The position numbers and the translations under genes are program-made. This document shows positions 1-13,042 of a stretch of DNA of 64,000 bases, one piece after another (within the stretch, counting starts at the first letter, position 1; every line of letters starts with the position of its first letter). The notes beneath the pieces are model-generated. The model was given only the letters and a program-made list of their open reading frames with translations. It was not told where the DNA came from and ran no database searches. Source of the DNA: Aquanectria penicillioides (lineage: Eukaryota > Ascomycota > Sordariomycetes > Hypocreales > Nectriaceae); assembly GCA_003415625.1 (NCBI GenBank), contig PYIU01000003.1, positions 3,968,001 to 4,032,000 on the forward strand, read 5' to 3'.

Positions 1-143
1 AAGCTTCAAACCGTTGACCAAGGCGTCTGTCAACATCCAGTCCAACCTTTCGTTGAGCGTCATTCCGAACTTTCACAACAAACACAAACATCAACCGCCC
101 TTCCGTTCTTGCTCCTTGAGATATACCAACAACCATCGCAACC

Positions 144-1493
144 ATGGTCTCCAACAAGCTTGCCCTCCTCACTGCCTCGGCCGCTCTCGTCGAGTCGGCC
201 CTCGGCCTCCACCAGCACGGCCACCAGCACCAGCACATCAACAAGCGTGCTATGGAAACCGACTGGGTCACCGAGTGGGTTACCGTCTGGGTCACTCCCG
301 GCAAAGGCGAAGCTCTCCCTGCCTCTTGCACCGGCGGTGTCGACTCCACCACCAAGGCCGCTGTTGAGTCTGCCGCCGACTACACTGCTCCCAACGCTGC
401 CAGCAGCAACCGGGCTCCCACCACTACCTCGACTACCGTCGTCGTCGTTGCCACCACCTCCAGCTCCTCCAGCTCCTCCAGCTCCTCCAGCGTTGCCTAC
501 AACAACGGTGGCTACACCTCCAAGCAGGTTCAGACTACTCTGAGCACCGCTATCAAGTCCGAGGCTGCTGTTACCTACGTTGCTCCCGTGTCCACCACCT
601 CCACCTCCAAGCAGGAGGAAGTTGCTGCTGTCTCCTCCAGCTCCAGCGTCTACGTCGTCACAAGCGCCGCCGCTGTCACCACCAGCGAGGCTGCCACCAG
701 CGTTGCTGCCACCACCACCTCTACTTCTGCCAAGAGCACCGAGTCCACAACTTCCTCCACCAGTTCTGGTCTCTCCCACAAGCGTGGTCTGGCCTACAAC
801 GAGGCTGATCTGGCCTACAGCTTTGGCACTAACTGCCCCAACTGTGGCTGGGCCTACAACTGGGGCAACTGGGCCAACGGAACCCTCTCTGATGGCGTCA
901 CCTTCATCCCTCAGCTCTGGGGCCGTGACACCAACGGCTGGTCTGCCAACGCCACCAATGCCATCAACGCTGGCGCCCCCATGATCTTCAGCTTCAACGA
1001 GCCTGATATGCCTAGCCCCCAGGCCAATATCCCCTACGCCGAGGCTGCCTCCCTCCACGTCGAGTACATGAACCCCTTCGCCGGCAAGGCCAAGATTGGT
1101 GCCCCTGCTGTCTCCAACAGTGCCGTCTCGCTCCAGGGTCTCGACTACCTCCAGAAGTGGATTGATACCTGCAGCGCCCTTAGCGAGCCTTGCCACTACG
1201 ACTTCTGCAACATCCACTGGTACAACCTGGCCTCCAACGCCGATGACTTGATCGACCAGGTCGACAAGGCCTACAAGATCTGCGGGAAGCCTATTGTCAT
1301 CTCTGAGTTTGCTCCCAATGACGGCACCTCTGCCTCGGACATCTCCACCTTCCTCACCACTGTCATCCCCAAGCTGGAGGCCCATGAAAACGTCCTGGCT
1401 TACTCGTACTTCATGGTCAGCACCGACCGTCTGATGACTGGTAGCAACTCCCTGAGCACCTTCGGCCAGACCTACGCCAGTGCCAGCGCCTAA
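144..1493 (+). CDS. Secreted GH128 (Asl1-like) beta-1,3-glucanase
   Basis: Single-exon 449-aa secreted glycoside hydrolase of family GH128 (glycosyl-hydrolase catalytic core, Asl1-like), expected to act on cell-wall beta-1,3-glucan. The ATG sits in a good context (aaccATGG) after a CA-rich leader. Residues 1-21 form a hydrophobic signal peptide. A Lys-Arg pair at 34-35 is a candidate Kex2 site, followed by the short repeat WVTEWVTVWVT. A long Ser/Thr/Ala-rich linker, likely O-glycosylated, spans about residues 70-210. A second Lys-Arg at 213-214 lies exactly at the linker/catalytic border. The catalytic domain starts near GLAYNEADLAYSF and carries the two expected acidic residues: Glu286 in SFNEPDMP and Glu388 in VISEFAP. 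No GPI signal is obvious. The family call is strong; the exact substrate is inferred from the family. Confidence 0.9.
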   Translation: MVSNKLALLTASAALVESALGLHQHGHQHQHINKRAMETDWVTEWVTVWVTPGKGEALPASCTGGVDSTTKAAVESAADYTAPNAASSNRAPTTTSTTVVVVATTSSSSSSSSSSSVAYNNGGYTSKQVQTTLSTAIKSEAAVTYVAPVSTTSTSKQEEVAAVSSSSSVYVVTSAAAVTTSEAATSVAATTTSTSAKSTESTTSSTSSGLSHKRGLAYNEADLAYSFGTNCPNCGWAYNWGNWANGTLSDGVTFIPQLWGRDTNGWSANATNAINAGAPMIFSFNEPDMPSPQANIPYAEAASLHVEYMNPFAGKAKIGAPAVSNSAVSLQGLDYLQKWIDTCSALSEPCHYDFCNIHWYNLASNADDLIDQVDKAYKICGKPIVISEFAPNDGTSASDISTFLTTVIPKLEAHENVLAYSYFMVSTDRLMTGSNSLSTFGQTYASASA

Positions 1494-2883
1494 GTGTAGC
1501 AAAAAGGCATTCCTCGTAAACTTCTTGTACACTCGCTAGGGGGATACCCAAACAATTTATCGATTTCTCTTTTCGTTTTGGGACCAAATAGGGATTTTAA
1601 GACATTCGGTTATTACAAAGTGGCGCACGTTGGCTCTTCGCTGTACATATCTTGGGCATCTTCGTGGTTGGCATCTCGGGGCCTGTTGGGCTCGAGCTCC
1701 TGCGTGGTGATGTGCCTCACCTTTTTTTCGGGGATTCTTCAAATTTTTGTGTCTTGAGAATATACCACGAGCGAAAATAGATTCCCGATTTCTTTGTACT
1801 TCAAGGCTGAGATGGATCCCAATGTGGGCCACATGCAGTTCAACGGCTCGCACCCGGTTAGATCTATGACTTTGACGACAATGAAACAGTCTCTTGCCTG
1901 ACAACCTCCGATTAGCTCGTTTTGACGTGATTTGATGGTGTATTTGATTTCGATCCTTCTCGTTGTGCCTTTGTTTCGAATGTTGGTGAGAAGGGCAACC
2001 GAGAGCAACCGACGTGGTCCGTGTATATTCAAAGGATCTTCGCTGTGTCTCGGACCCCAGCTGCAGTGAGACGAGCCACCGTTCCTTGGTGCTTGTCCCT
2101 TTTATCTTCCTGGGACAGAGACTTCTTGGCGCCTGTCTTAGCCATGACCCACGTTTTGCGTTGGTCTTTTGTGTCTTTTGTGAAGAATCCTTTGTGCTAT
2201 TGTTGTTACTACCAATTTTCATGGCACAACCCCCCTCCTCTTCTTTGTGCTTTTCGATGTCGACTCCTTCGGCTGAGGGACCCGAAAATAACAACACCCC
2301 TGGCCCTGGTCATGACCGGTCGCGCTGCCGATCTCCGGGAATTATTGCGGGTTTTATCACGGTTGATCTGTATATCTTTGGAATGGGAGTTACTTGAAAT
2401 GGTGTAAATTTTGTCTATGTATATTGGGTATCCAATGTCATTGAGCCTGCCGCCCTTCCCCCCCAATCCTAGATCCTTTTCTCGAGTCAATCCCGTGGCT
2501 CCCCACAACGGATGCTGTGGACTTGCACAAAAAATCTTTGCGTAGCCTTTTCCTCCGCTTCGCGATCCTCCACATCGTCTCATTAAGATCCATTATCAAC
2601 TTGCTTGCGTACGAGCACTGGTAGCTCTCTTGCATTGCTTAGTACAGGCCGCTGAATGAGCGAGGTTAAGTAAGAAAAAGAAAAGAAAACATAATATATG
2701 AGACGTCCGTGACAAGGATACGCCCTGGCCACCCACAACGCCGCTCTCTAATCTGGGCCAGAAGTTCTAGAAATCACCAAAGAACATAAAACGCCGCACG
2801 CGAAAGGTCAGATCCACAATAACCACAAGATGTAACTCACACAACCCGGTGAGTCGAGATGCCAGACAATGCGGTATCTCTCG
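1494..2883. other. Intergenic region between convergent genes
   Basis: Shared 3' flank of the GH128 gene (+) and the seven-TM gene (-). Open frames here overlap on both strands without codon-like composition or splice support. I see no gene in it. Confidence 0.6.
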
Positions 2884-4731
2884 TTACGAGCGGTTCTGCG
2901 CACCTCCTCCCTTGCCCCCAGTGATATGAGTCCGCGGAGGCTCGGGGCCGTCATGGTGGTTGTTTACACCGTAACTCGTTGGACGGGGAGGATAGCCGTA
3001 GTGGAGGTCGTCGTCGGAGTCCATAGCCTTGCTGTCTCCCAGACCACCGAATCCGCTTGTGGGACGGCTCTGTCGGTGAATTGTGGTTGTAACGACGACG
3101 GCGCCATTGGCACCAGTGCTCGAGACCTTGGCCATATCGATATCATGACCGTCATCAGAGGATTGGGCGGTGGCGGTAGCAACGAGAGAAATCTCGGCAT
3201 CGGTGCCTTGAGGGGAGGGAGGAGCATGAGGCATGCTCTTCATCTGATGAGACGAAGCATGAGGATCACGGGGCGTGTTACTATCGTTGGTGCGATAGGC
3301 GTTGGCGTTGGTGTTGCTCTGAGTAGTGCTCGAGCCAGCGTTATCCTTGGAAGTGACCCATTGAATGACGAGGGCAGAGAATAGAACTGGTTCATGGAGT
3401 CAGAATTTTCAGAGTCAGCGATGGGGTGGAGGGAACGAACCGTCAGAGTTGCAACACATGAGGCAAACCCAGGCAGGCTCTCCGTTGAGGACCATCAAGA
3501 CTGTCAAGTTACTAAATCACTAGTTAGCCAAGTTTGCTCTCACCAGGTTAAATAATAAGAAGAAAGTAGCTCGTACACAATACTACTAACTAGAGTGCAG
3601 CAAGATCCTACAAAGGTACGGAAGGCAACATTGCGGAGGCGCATGTTGGCAGCGCTCTGGGGCAAGTTCTTGAAAGAGTACAAGTCTGAAAGAGGTCAGT
3701 GTTTGCCGCAATCTTCGTAGGTGGGCGAGTCTCACTCTTGAGGGGGATGAGGAATAGAATAGTGAGGTACACGTTGACGACTGCATCGAAGGAGATGAGG
3801 GGAATCATAGCAATGCTCTTCATGCCAATAATGCACACACCATTGTCATCAATCTTGGCAATACGGCTGCCGAGGCGGTCAGATTAGCACAGATGAGGGT
3901 TTCCAAACGGAAACTACTTACAATACGAAGTTGATGACGACGACAATACTATACAGACCCAGCATACCAAATGAGTTGAAGCAGTAGAGCTTGGATTGAA
4001 GACGTCTTCTTCCATTGCTTCGAATGATGTGCTATCATCGGTTAGAGTTTGAGGGATGCCTACGGGTTTGCAGACTACTTACAGCCTTCTCGACAAGGAA
4101 CACGTAAATGAACTAAAGGATCTATTAGTCACTCACTCCTCAACATCACATATTTTCTGTGGCATCGCTTACAATCTGCCGAGACGTTAGTTATCTCATG
4201 GTTTCCCTTACAAGTTCATTTGCAACCGACCTTAGTAGTAACATAGCAGACAAGACAAAGCAAGATGGCGCCGTGGCAGATGGAATAACTCGTGTTCACG
4301 CCGAAAATTTGTTGGAGAAGGGTTGTAACTACGACGAATGCGAACGAGTCGAAGTAAATCGCAAAAGTGACTGAGTTGGTTAGCCTTTTAGTTTGGTAAT
4401 TGATCTGAGGTTTTACGACGTACGCCAAACGACGGCGGGAAGATTGCTCCAGTTCTTGATAGCTGTAAGCCGTTGGACTATGAAATAGTTAGCAGTGATT
4501 CATGGGATTGATCCGTGTTTCGCCCCGTCTCCTTCGCCGGTGATTCGGGTTCGGTTTGGGTGTAAGTGGGTACTGACAGAGGCAGATGGATAGGACGGAA
4601 ATGGAGGCCATCGCGACGAGCAAGCCCATGACGTCGCCGGCGACGGGCACTTCAGCACCTGATACTGTGTGTGACATTGTTGACCCTTCATCTCTCTCGA
4701 CTTCGACAATGGTCAACGATGATGGCGCCAT
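2884..4731 (-). CDS. Seven-transmembrane fungal membrane protein, 10 exons
   Basis: Exons on the minus strand, 5' to 3': 4731-4578, 4477-4424, 4370-4231, 4175-4173, 4112-4083, 4031-3922, 3866-3736, 3685-3577, 3511-3441, 3386-2884. Joined, they give about 434 aa with every junction in phase, which supports the model. Introns are 50-100 nt with GT-AG ends. Seven hydrophobic segments are visible, for example GLLVAMASISVLSICLF, FVVVTTLLQ, ILLCLVCYVTTK, LYSIVVVINFVF, VNVYLTILFLIPL, LVSSIVNLTVLMVL and VLFSALVIQWVT. A VFLVEKAHIIR motif lies at the end of TM3. The tail from about residue 290 is soluble, rich in Ser, Pro, Gly and His, and cytoplasmic-like. It resembles GPCR-like integral membrane proteins of ascomycetes, but I do not recognise a characterised family member and assign no ligand. 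The 3-nt exon 4173-4175 is discussed in the findings. Confidence 0.85.
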
Positions 4732-7700
4732 GACGGATAGGTGCGTTCGACTCGATCGATGTGTCGGCACAGATGTAAAGTTCCTAACAGGACCCGTAAC
4801 CAAAGGTAGACCTGGGGAGCGCAGGCGGAGAGACCGATATTAATAAAGTGTGAAGAGAATGTGGAGGGTGGGGGAATTCTTTGGGTGGATATGGTTTTTG
4901 ATTTGTTACTTGTGGAGTTCCGCGACAAAACGCGATCGAGACGCAAGCGGGCGAAGGGGAGGGGTGTGTTAAAATTTGGTATGAGCGAGTGCGAGCGCAG
5001 AGTTGAAATACAGACCGACCCAAGATATGATAGTTTGGGGGGGCGTGCGATCGATGAAGGGAGGTCAAGGCGACACCCGTTCAAGCCAAGGGAGCGGCCC
5101 CGTCGAGCTAGAGAGGGGGTGACAAGGGAAGCTTGTGCCTCTTTAGCTACGGGTGCGTGAGGTGTGCGTCTGTGTGTGGTCTCGACGATGGCCTAGCAAA
5201 ACGGATGGAGCTGTAGTGGGGATCGTCCCTTGGAGGATGAGGCCCTCTTGAAAGCTTGGATTGCTGGCAAGGTCGTAGGAATAGATGGCAGAGAGTTTCG
5301 AAGTTTTAGTCCCCCGTTGGTGGAAGACTGCGGGTGGAGGGATAATCAGGAAGCCAAAGTGAGCGAAACGATTTGGTCTGAATGGGATATGGTGGGAACC
5401 GCAATTACGATAGAGTTGGGCGTGGCGTGTAGATGCGCTCCGGGACAAGCCTGGCGCCAATGCAAAGGGTACGTGGACGAGTTGCCAGCTTGCCTTGCAA
5501 CCAGGGCTTGAAGCTAAGGGTACAAGTTTGGGCTCCTAGGTCCAGGTGAGCTTTGAACTGTCACTAGTGTGGACAAGAACGTTTGAGCCGGTCACTGTTT
5601 CGATCCGACTTTTTTCACCCTCCAGTGATGCTCTCAATCGAATGGCCGAAACGTGTGGTGCGTGGCGGCAGTTGGAATGAGATGGCGGCGGCTATGGCAA
5701 CGCGGGTACACCGGCTTCTTTCAATGTCTTGGTTCTCAAACACGCCTGTGTTGCTTGCGTATCACCCGTTGATTTTTGCAGGATGTGGTTGACCGATGGT
5801 CGATATTGGGAGCAGATACGGCCCTTCTCAAGGCGATGATATAACGAAGCAGGTGAGGACAATTTGACCCGCCGTGTTTCTAGGTTGGTCTTTCAAACCC
5901 CGCGGTCTCCGGACACAACAGCGTACCGCAACTCGGCTGGACTCTTCGATAGCGTCCTGCTCACGGACGTCACGATGCTCGGCTTCTTGGCTATTGTGGT
6001 CCTGGTGGCGCCCGTCTACTTCCCAGAGAAGGACCTAGTGACGGAGCAAAAATATTCCGTAGAGCCTTGTCGGGACGGCAAGAGGAGGCGGTAGCTAGCA
6101 AGAGATCAAAGCGTATGTGGTATGAGAACAAAGCCAAGATGAGCTTGGATCTTGGTCTTGAGAAATACCCTGGTTGTGTTTGCGGGCTGGCGGGCTAATG
6201 AACGTCCTTGAATGGGTGATAATAACCGTGAAACTCGATGATCTGGAAAAAATAGGAGAAGGTGTCGGCACGAAACCAGCAGCCAAGAGCCTGGATCTGA
6301 AGTAAAGAGGGTAGCGTAGATGAGATCGCGAGGATAACATCGAAACAATGTCTCGATGAAATGAAAACCTTCAAATATCCGTTCATCCTCTTGGGGAAGG
6401 GGGGCTTTTTGGCCCAGCCCTCAATGATCCATCACATCCTGCGTCACACTTCTCTTGCACCCCGATCCGCGGGCGCATGGCTGTTGCCGAGCTGCATTAA
6501 GGCAGGTTCAGAAACACCATACGCAGGGCAAGACAGGCAGAGCCACAGACACCGGCAGTACGTAGTGGTAGTAGTGGCAACTCGTTCGCTCGCCCGCACA
6601 AAAAAACAAAGCTGCCAGAGGGCCATGTTGCAGTCACACACTCTGGCACACCGGTACAGCAAGGTACCTGTCTCCGTGGTAGATGAGAAGCAAGCAAAAA
6701 CGCCGCGGCCGACGCCTCCGCCACCCAAGAGACATTAGGATGCATCTTGAAATGTCTGGCTTCTCATCTCCCATCTTCCCTTGGATCCTAACGCACATAC
6801 CTCGAAAAGGTACATGTGAGTACGTTGGACAGAATCGACCAAAGGGAAGCGGCCCCGCTGCCGTGGACAAATCATACATGAGACGTCGTGCTGAGACCCC
6901 CGGGGCTTGTCTGGGTCCCGGCCCGACCAACCCCAGAAAGGACTCGAGGCGGCCTCCCCCCCAGTCTTAGTGCGAGGTATTAAGGCCAGAGAGGCTAGGG
7001 TTAGTGCGCGCCACGATCTGGTTGCGGCAAGATGGGGCATTTTTATGGGTGCTCCATGGCGACCTCGTTGTTTGGATCGGCCCAGCAGCCGGCATTGACT
7101 GCACCAAGCCCTAGATCCTCTTGACCAGGCCACGATACCCGGGAGCCTCCCTGTCCGCTTGTCTGCTTTACTGTTTGTCTGCCTTAGGTGCTGGCGAGAG
7201 GTGGAGAGGCCAACATCACGCGCAACACACAGCTGTCTGTCTGACGGACAGATCCCCCATTGAGGCCAAGGCCCTGGCAAGGTATCAATTGGCTCCTCTA
7301 TCTCATATGTCCGTTTGATTCGGCGCTAGCAGGTCAGCCCGTTCAGCCACAGCCCCGCTGTGTCAGTCCAGACAATGGGACAAAGCAAAGAGCTATTGGT
7401 AATGGGACAAAGGCAAGGAAGAGGTCTTTCTTCTGCTCTTCTTTCCTTTTTCTAGCCGTTTGCCTTTCCTTGCCTTTTGATCTTTCTAACTTGTTGACTG
7501 TCGTCGTTCCCCACCTCGTCTATAGTCCTTGTGTGTCTTATCACCCCTTGCTTCTTGCTGAAGTTTTTGTCTTTGCTATTGTCTCACCCTCATCACAACG
7601 GCGTGCGTGGTAGAACGGACGGCGAGAGACTTCCTGACCGGATTCCGTTTAGCAGGTGGAAAGATCTCCAGCTGAACTGGTCAACTGTTCGGGCACTACG

Positions 7701-8659
7701 GGGATTTGCCCGCCCGCACTGACACTGACACTGACAAAGGGGGCCCGCCCCTTTCCCACTATTGTCCCAAGCAAGTGACGGCTTCCATGATTCGGAGCCT
7801 TAGGTAACCTCGAAGTCGGCGCTACTCCTCACGGAGGATAGGCTAGTTTCTGGTCCAGTGATTGTGGATTACGCCACGCTAGGTGGCTCTCCCATCAGAT
7901 GAGAGCTGTGTCAAAGGTGGCTGAAGGCCGAGCCAGGAGGACCACGGCAGCTGAGGTGGGAAAGGAGGGGGGAAGGAAATGGCATTGTGACCTGCTGACT
8001 GGAAGCTAATAGCGACATATCGCGTCTGTTGGCCTAAATTGTGTGCTCCTACCACCTGACTACTGTCAGGTCCTCCTCACCAGCGGTTGGTGAGGGAATG
8101 GTGAGGTGACGAGGGGCAACCCTGTTTGGCATGAAGGAAATAGGAACGCCTTGGCCACTCGGTGGTCATGCAAAGAGGGTCGCGGGCAATCTTGATGAGC
8201 TTGTCTTGGTCTGACGTTTATCTGGCCATGTCTTGATGGGACTGTGTGAGTCGAGTGAGGATCGCCGGATAGGACATGTTTCCCGATGGCCGAACTTTGG
8301 ATTCCAGCCTCGATCCCGAGTGTTGGCCCTGGGCGCCTGATGCATAGCACTGTCCGCCCGCACCGCACATTTCTGTGTCTCTGAATGGTGCGTGGCACCG
8401 AGGCGAACCAGAACAGAACTAGATCGATGAGAGGATCCTCGGCGTCAGTGTCGGACTAGAGTTGAAACATGCCTTGGGTTGGGAGACGGGGACGGGGAAA
8501 TGGTCTTGATAGGACGGATCATGATCGATGTTGACGCAGTTGCAGGTGAAGCTTGCGGCAAGGGAAGCTCATGGCTAAAGCGACAGTGGGCAAAACAAGC
8601 AAGTAAAGGTGGGAAGGAGGGCAATAGGTCATGGTAGCGTAGTGACCCGCAAGTCTACC

Positions 8660-8725
8660 TTGGTACCTACCACCTAGGTAGGTACCTAGGTAGGGTAGGC
8701 AGGCAGGCAGGCAGGCAGGCACGGG
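8660..8725. repeat. TAGGTACC/GGTACCTA palindromic microsatellite followed by (GGCA)n
   Basis: Alternating ggtacctacc and taggtacctaggtaggg units run directly into at least five GGCA units. Similar TAGGTACC blocks recur near 8775-8800, 20944, 29291-29306, 45140 and 63550-63583 in this window. Confidence 0.8.
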
Positions 8726-10917
8726 AACTTAGTAACCGAGATGCGCATTCGAAAAAAAAAAATCCATATTCCGACCTAGGCAGGTACCTCAGTAGGTAGT
8801 AAATGTTCGGTTCCCAACTGCAGCTACTGGCTACCTCCCTCCCTGCCGAAAGGAGGCTGCTGTTGCTGAGGCGACAAGGCATGATGCATGCCTCGAATGT
8901 TGAGAGAGACATTCAGCATCTCGGCAAAGGAAGGAGGCGCTCGGCTCTCTTTTCTCTCTCGCACCTTCTCTCTCTCGTCTGCCGCCAATCGCTTCTCGAT
9001 CTTGGCCAGCCTCAACTATACTCTGTACCACGGACCGACACCAATTCTTCTGAGGCACACCACCGACTCTTAGCCCATTGTCAATGATGAAGGATCCGCA
9101 GTTGCAATACTCGTCATGGTTTGCCCTGGTCATCTGTGCTCCACCACCTCCACCATCACCGCCGAGGCAATCATCCATCTCACCACATTGAGTTTGCTTC
9201 CTCGCCGGCTTTCAACCCTGGAAGACCCGTCCTTGCTTGTTTGCGTGTATACGCGACCCCCCAAAGTCCAACACTGTTGCTGAAATTAACAGACAAGAAA
9301 AGAAAATCAAAAGTACGCAAAGAAAAGAAACGAAGGGACCGGGATGCAGCTATTGTGGTGTTACACCACCCTGCGCTGCACTGCACGGCGCCACCGTCAC
9401 TTGCACACAAGGTTTCTCACCTGTCGTCCATCATTTTGCACATTTGCTCGTCACTTTGTTCAGTCATAATTGCCCCTCCCGGCTGGGCCGCCAATGTGAC
9501 GATGGCGCCTTGCTTCCCTCGCCCCCGTCCACCGCCGCATGCCACATATCTACCCCGGACATGCCGTATTTGACGCGCCAACGCCAACGCCAACGACGCG
9601 GCGGGAGCTCGATGCTACCCGCGGACCAAGGACGCGAGGTCACTTCAGACGAGCTACTTCACCGTGGGTTAGCTTCGGTCCTCCATTTCCTTGGTGTTCC
9701 CAATAGCCTCCTGTCACTTTCACATCCCACTCACTGGTGCCTCCATCCCACATCTCACACAGTAACGCAGCTCTCCACTTCTCGATCCCGCACACACCCA
9801 CCCGTCACCGTCCACCTAGGTCGAGAACCAATTCGTCTGTAGTCGGGAGTCTTGGTATTTGTTTTTGATTTTTCGTGCTGTTGCAGGACACGGCCCCATC
9901 AGCCAAAGACCTGACGTGTAGGAAAGAGCAAGGTGACCCCGGGTTAGGGTGAAAAGAAACCAATCACATCACATCAGGCTAGTACCTTAGGTGTACACGC
10001 AACACCATTGTCATCATCACAACCATCTACACCCGCTACGATGTGCTCACCGAGGAACCTCAAGGCTCATTTCTATTGTCCCATGCCTTTGGTTTAGCCC
10101 CGAGCATGGTGTCATTTTGATTGATCGTCAACCCGATCGTCGCCCATCGTAGTGTCATGACTGTCAAGTGCCAGGTTGGTGCCAGGTCGGCCCGCCCTGC
10201 CGAGAGACTAGGGGAGCGATAGACTCCACTGGAAAGCTGAAGGGCTTGAGGCTGGGACCCCGACTCGGGGCTTGGATGGCTTCGTTGCACAGCTTCGTGG
10301 AGGTTGGGAGATGGGGGAGAGATGGGGGAGGGACTGGAGGCTGACTTGGTCGTCATGCACTAAAACTCACAGCCATCATGCTGCGTGGCACCTGTACAGT
10401 AATGCCGGTAGTGCAGAGAGCATGCAAGTGACAGCCGCGGAAGCGATGCACATCTGATTTGGCTAATAGCGAGGTCAATGCTGACCGACTGCCGGCATCG
10501 TCCCCGCCCGCACCCATATCGCCGCCGCCCCTGGTTCCCTGCGTCGATCGCTCTCCGATGCTTTCCCGATCGCCCCCATTAGCTGCCCCGGGAGCCTACC
10601 CTCCATAACCAACTTTGGGCTTCTCCAATGGGCCGCCCACTGCACCCACTGATTGGAGAGGGCGGCCACTCCGAACTGCACTGCTAAAAGCTAGGTTATC
10701 GGCCATTTTTCAGGGCCGTCGCGCACCAACGCGCACTAACGTGCGGCCGTCGACTGTCAATGGCTTGGCTCCCTGTCTATACGAAGATGCCAACACCAAC
10801 AGTGCCAGACCCAAATAATCCAATGCTGATCCGATGTTAATCCAGGCCCTGGTCTGGACGGTGAATCGATGTCTAGCTGCCATGCTTTCCCGTCTTTGCT
10901 CGTAGACTGGCTTCTCA

Positions 10918-10943
10918 CCCCCCCCCCCCCCCCCCCCCCCCCC
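10918..10943 (+). repeat. C homopolymer, 26 nt
   Basis: An uninterrupted run of C in the gene-poor interval, followed by tatctttttag. It is the longest of several G/C homopolymers in the window. True length is uncertain because such runs are prone to miscounting. Confidence 0.9.
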
Positions 10944-13042
10944 TATCTTTTTAGATCTACTCCGTCTGTTCTCCCGATAAACCCCCCGTCCAAGGCCCCT
11001 TTCCCCCGAGCAGTCAGGCCTTCAAATGCAGATGATCGTTATGAACATCAAATACACATCCAAGCTACTACTGTACATCGTACACGCTTCCACGCGTCGT
11101 AGACATGGAAGCATCTCAGCCTTTCCTAATTGATTGATCTCTCTAGTTGTCTTCAAATACTCGAACGCTGTGGCTCGTTGGCAGAACTTTCTCGACAGCC
11201 AATTTTTCTTTTTTGGACACCTCAATGTTGTTGACGCTTCGACATACCCATTTCGATCACTTGCCAGAGTCCTCAACGCCACAGCATCGACGAATCCGTC
11301 TCGTTTACGCCTTCAACTGGTTCAACAAAGCTCCGATCTGAACACGGAAAATCCAGCCCTAATTCTTGTCAACACTTGGCAGCTGAGTTGTTTCTTATTC
11401 GACCTGATTGTGGTGTCGAACAAGAGCCATTATCCGCCACTCCAGCCCCCTCCCCACAACCTTGACTTGAGGAGATTTTTTATTTATTTTATTTGGGTTG
11501 TGTACATCGCACACAAGCAGAAACTTACATTCGACCATCTCGAGTCTGAGCGCCCTCTCTCCGGTGCCAAACTATCAAACTCTTCCTTCGTACTGTGGCG
11601 TCCACTGGATCGACCCGGGGCGATGGCACCGTTGCGACTTGTCTCCCAGGCTCGCGTCCTTGTTATACCCGTTTCTACCTAATCCAACGCACGTTACGCC
11701 CTTGTGCCTGTCGGCTCCTCCATGAGCTACGCGACCTGAGAAAAGGCTTCATGCCGTATGCGGTTTGGTTGCCACGTTCGGAAGAAATTCATCCCATCGC
11801 AAAGTTTAAAGAGACACAAAGAGTGGAAAAAAGGGGGGGGGAGAGGGATGGAGATAAGAGGGAGTGGAGGGGCCTTAGCACTTGGACTTGGACGTAGCCA
11901 ACTTCACACTGTAGTACGAAGAAAGGAGGGAATCGCCGAAAGCCTTCCTTTGATACGCGCTATGATGCTATCCTTACTGGTAACCGCTCGAGCCTCGCCC
12001 GTCCGCCCGGCGCAGGCACACCATGAACCCTCGCCGGAAGCTTCCCGCGCAGTAGTTGTTATGCATGTCTTCCTGAAGAAACCTCGTCCACACTCTTGAG
12101 ATTGATTGACCTGCCACCTGCTACCTGCTACCTGCTGCTGCCGCACGCACCTTGGTTCCTTTGTGTCTCATTCATTCACCTCGGCTTTTAGGCCTACACT
12201 TCTCAATGCTCACCTGCCTCATCGTCATAATCTGTCACTTCCAACCCATGACTTGACTGTTGCATGTTTCAAAGCCACTGCTCCGGGGCACATTTGTATG
12301 CAGCACATCACGTCGAATAGGAGGAACCAGGTGTAGTGCAGGGAGCCGCACAAAGCATGTCACCTCTCCCCCATCAGGGGCGGGCCAATGCCAAGTTTCG
12401 GCCTCAGTCTGGCTTGTTTGTGTTGCACTTGTCATTGATAGGTGTTGCTGAGGCGAGTCATACTCCAACCAAAGGCGTCGACTACACCTCCACTTCCCGT
12501 ACCTGACCCTCCATCCATCACGATCCCTCGCCGGATAGCGCGTCCGTGTCTTCAGCCAAGCAGTCCTGGAGCAGAGCAACCTGAATTTCTGGGACGTCAA
12601 CATGGCACTCTCTTCTCACACCCCCCATTCGCCTTCCCCTGATAAACTACGGCCAACCACATCCAGCACTCGTCCACGGCACATCCCGTAAATCCAACCA
12701 AGCTTGTAGTGTAGTGCAATGTCACTAATAACGCCGAACGATGATTCCCAATAGACCAATCCCAAGACCCAAATATCATTGTACTGTTCCAACGCCAGAT
12801 CCCAAGCAATTTCCTCCCATCACACCTTGCTGTCCACAATGAATTCCCGAGACGCTGCAAGAGGTTCACGCCTCTTGCGCTTAGAATGAATCCGTAAAAG
12901 TAAAAGTCATTTCTTCGTATCCCATTAACTGGCACCACGTCTTACTTGAGCCCGCTCTTCCTGGCCCCATTCACGAGAAGAGGGAGGAATTTAATGCCGT
13001 CTAGGCCTCTTTCGCTTCTTTAGCCGATCGTGGGCACGGATT

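Larger units (their letters stand above)
4732..13042. other. 8.3 kb gene-poor interval
   Basis: Lies between the 5' end of the seven-TM gene and the 3' end of the RING gene. It contains many short overlapping open frames on both strands, none with splice-consistent extension, family motifs or a signal peptide. Visible content is low-complexity: a GGCA repeat and TAGGTACC palindromes near 8660-8800, and a 26-nt C run at 10918-10943. The part close to 4732-5500 presumably carries the seven-TM promoter. I see no supportable gene. Confidence 0.55.

Noticed and set aside
60..1532. 490-aa open frame antisense to the GH128 gene
   Set aside because: Glycine/valine-rich mirror of a codon-biased gene; it has a non-ATG start and no domain, whereas the sense frame has signal peptide and catalytic motifs.
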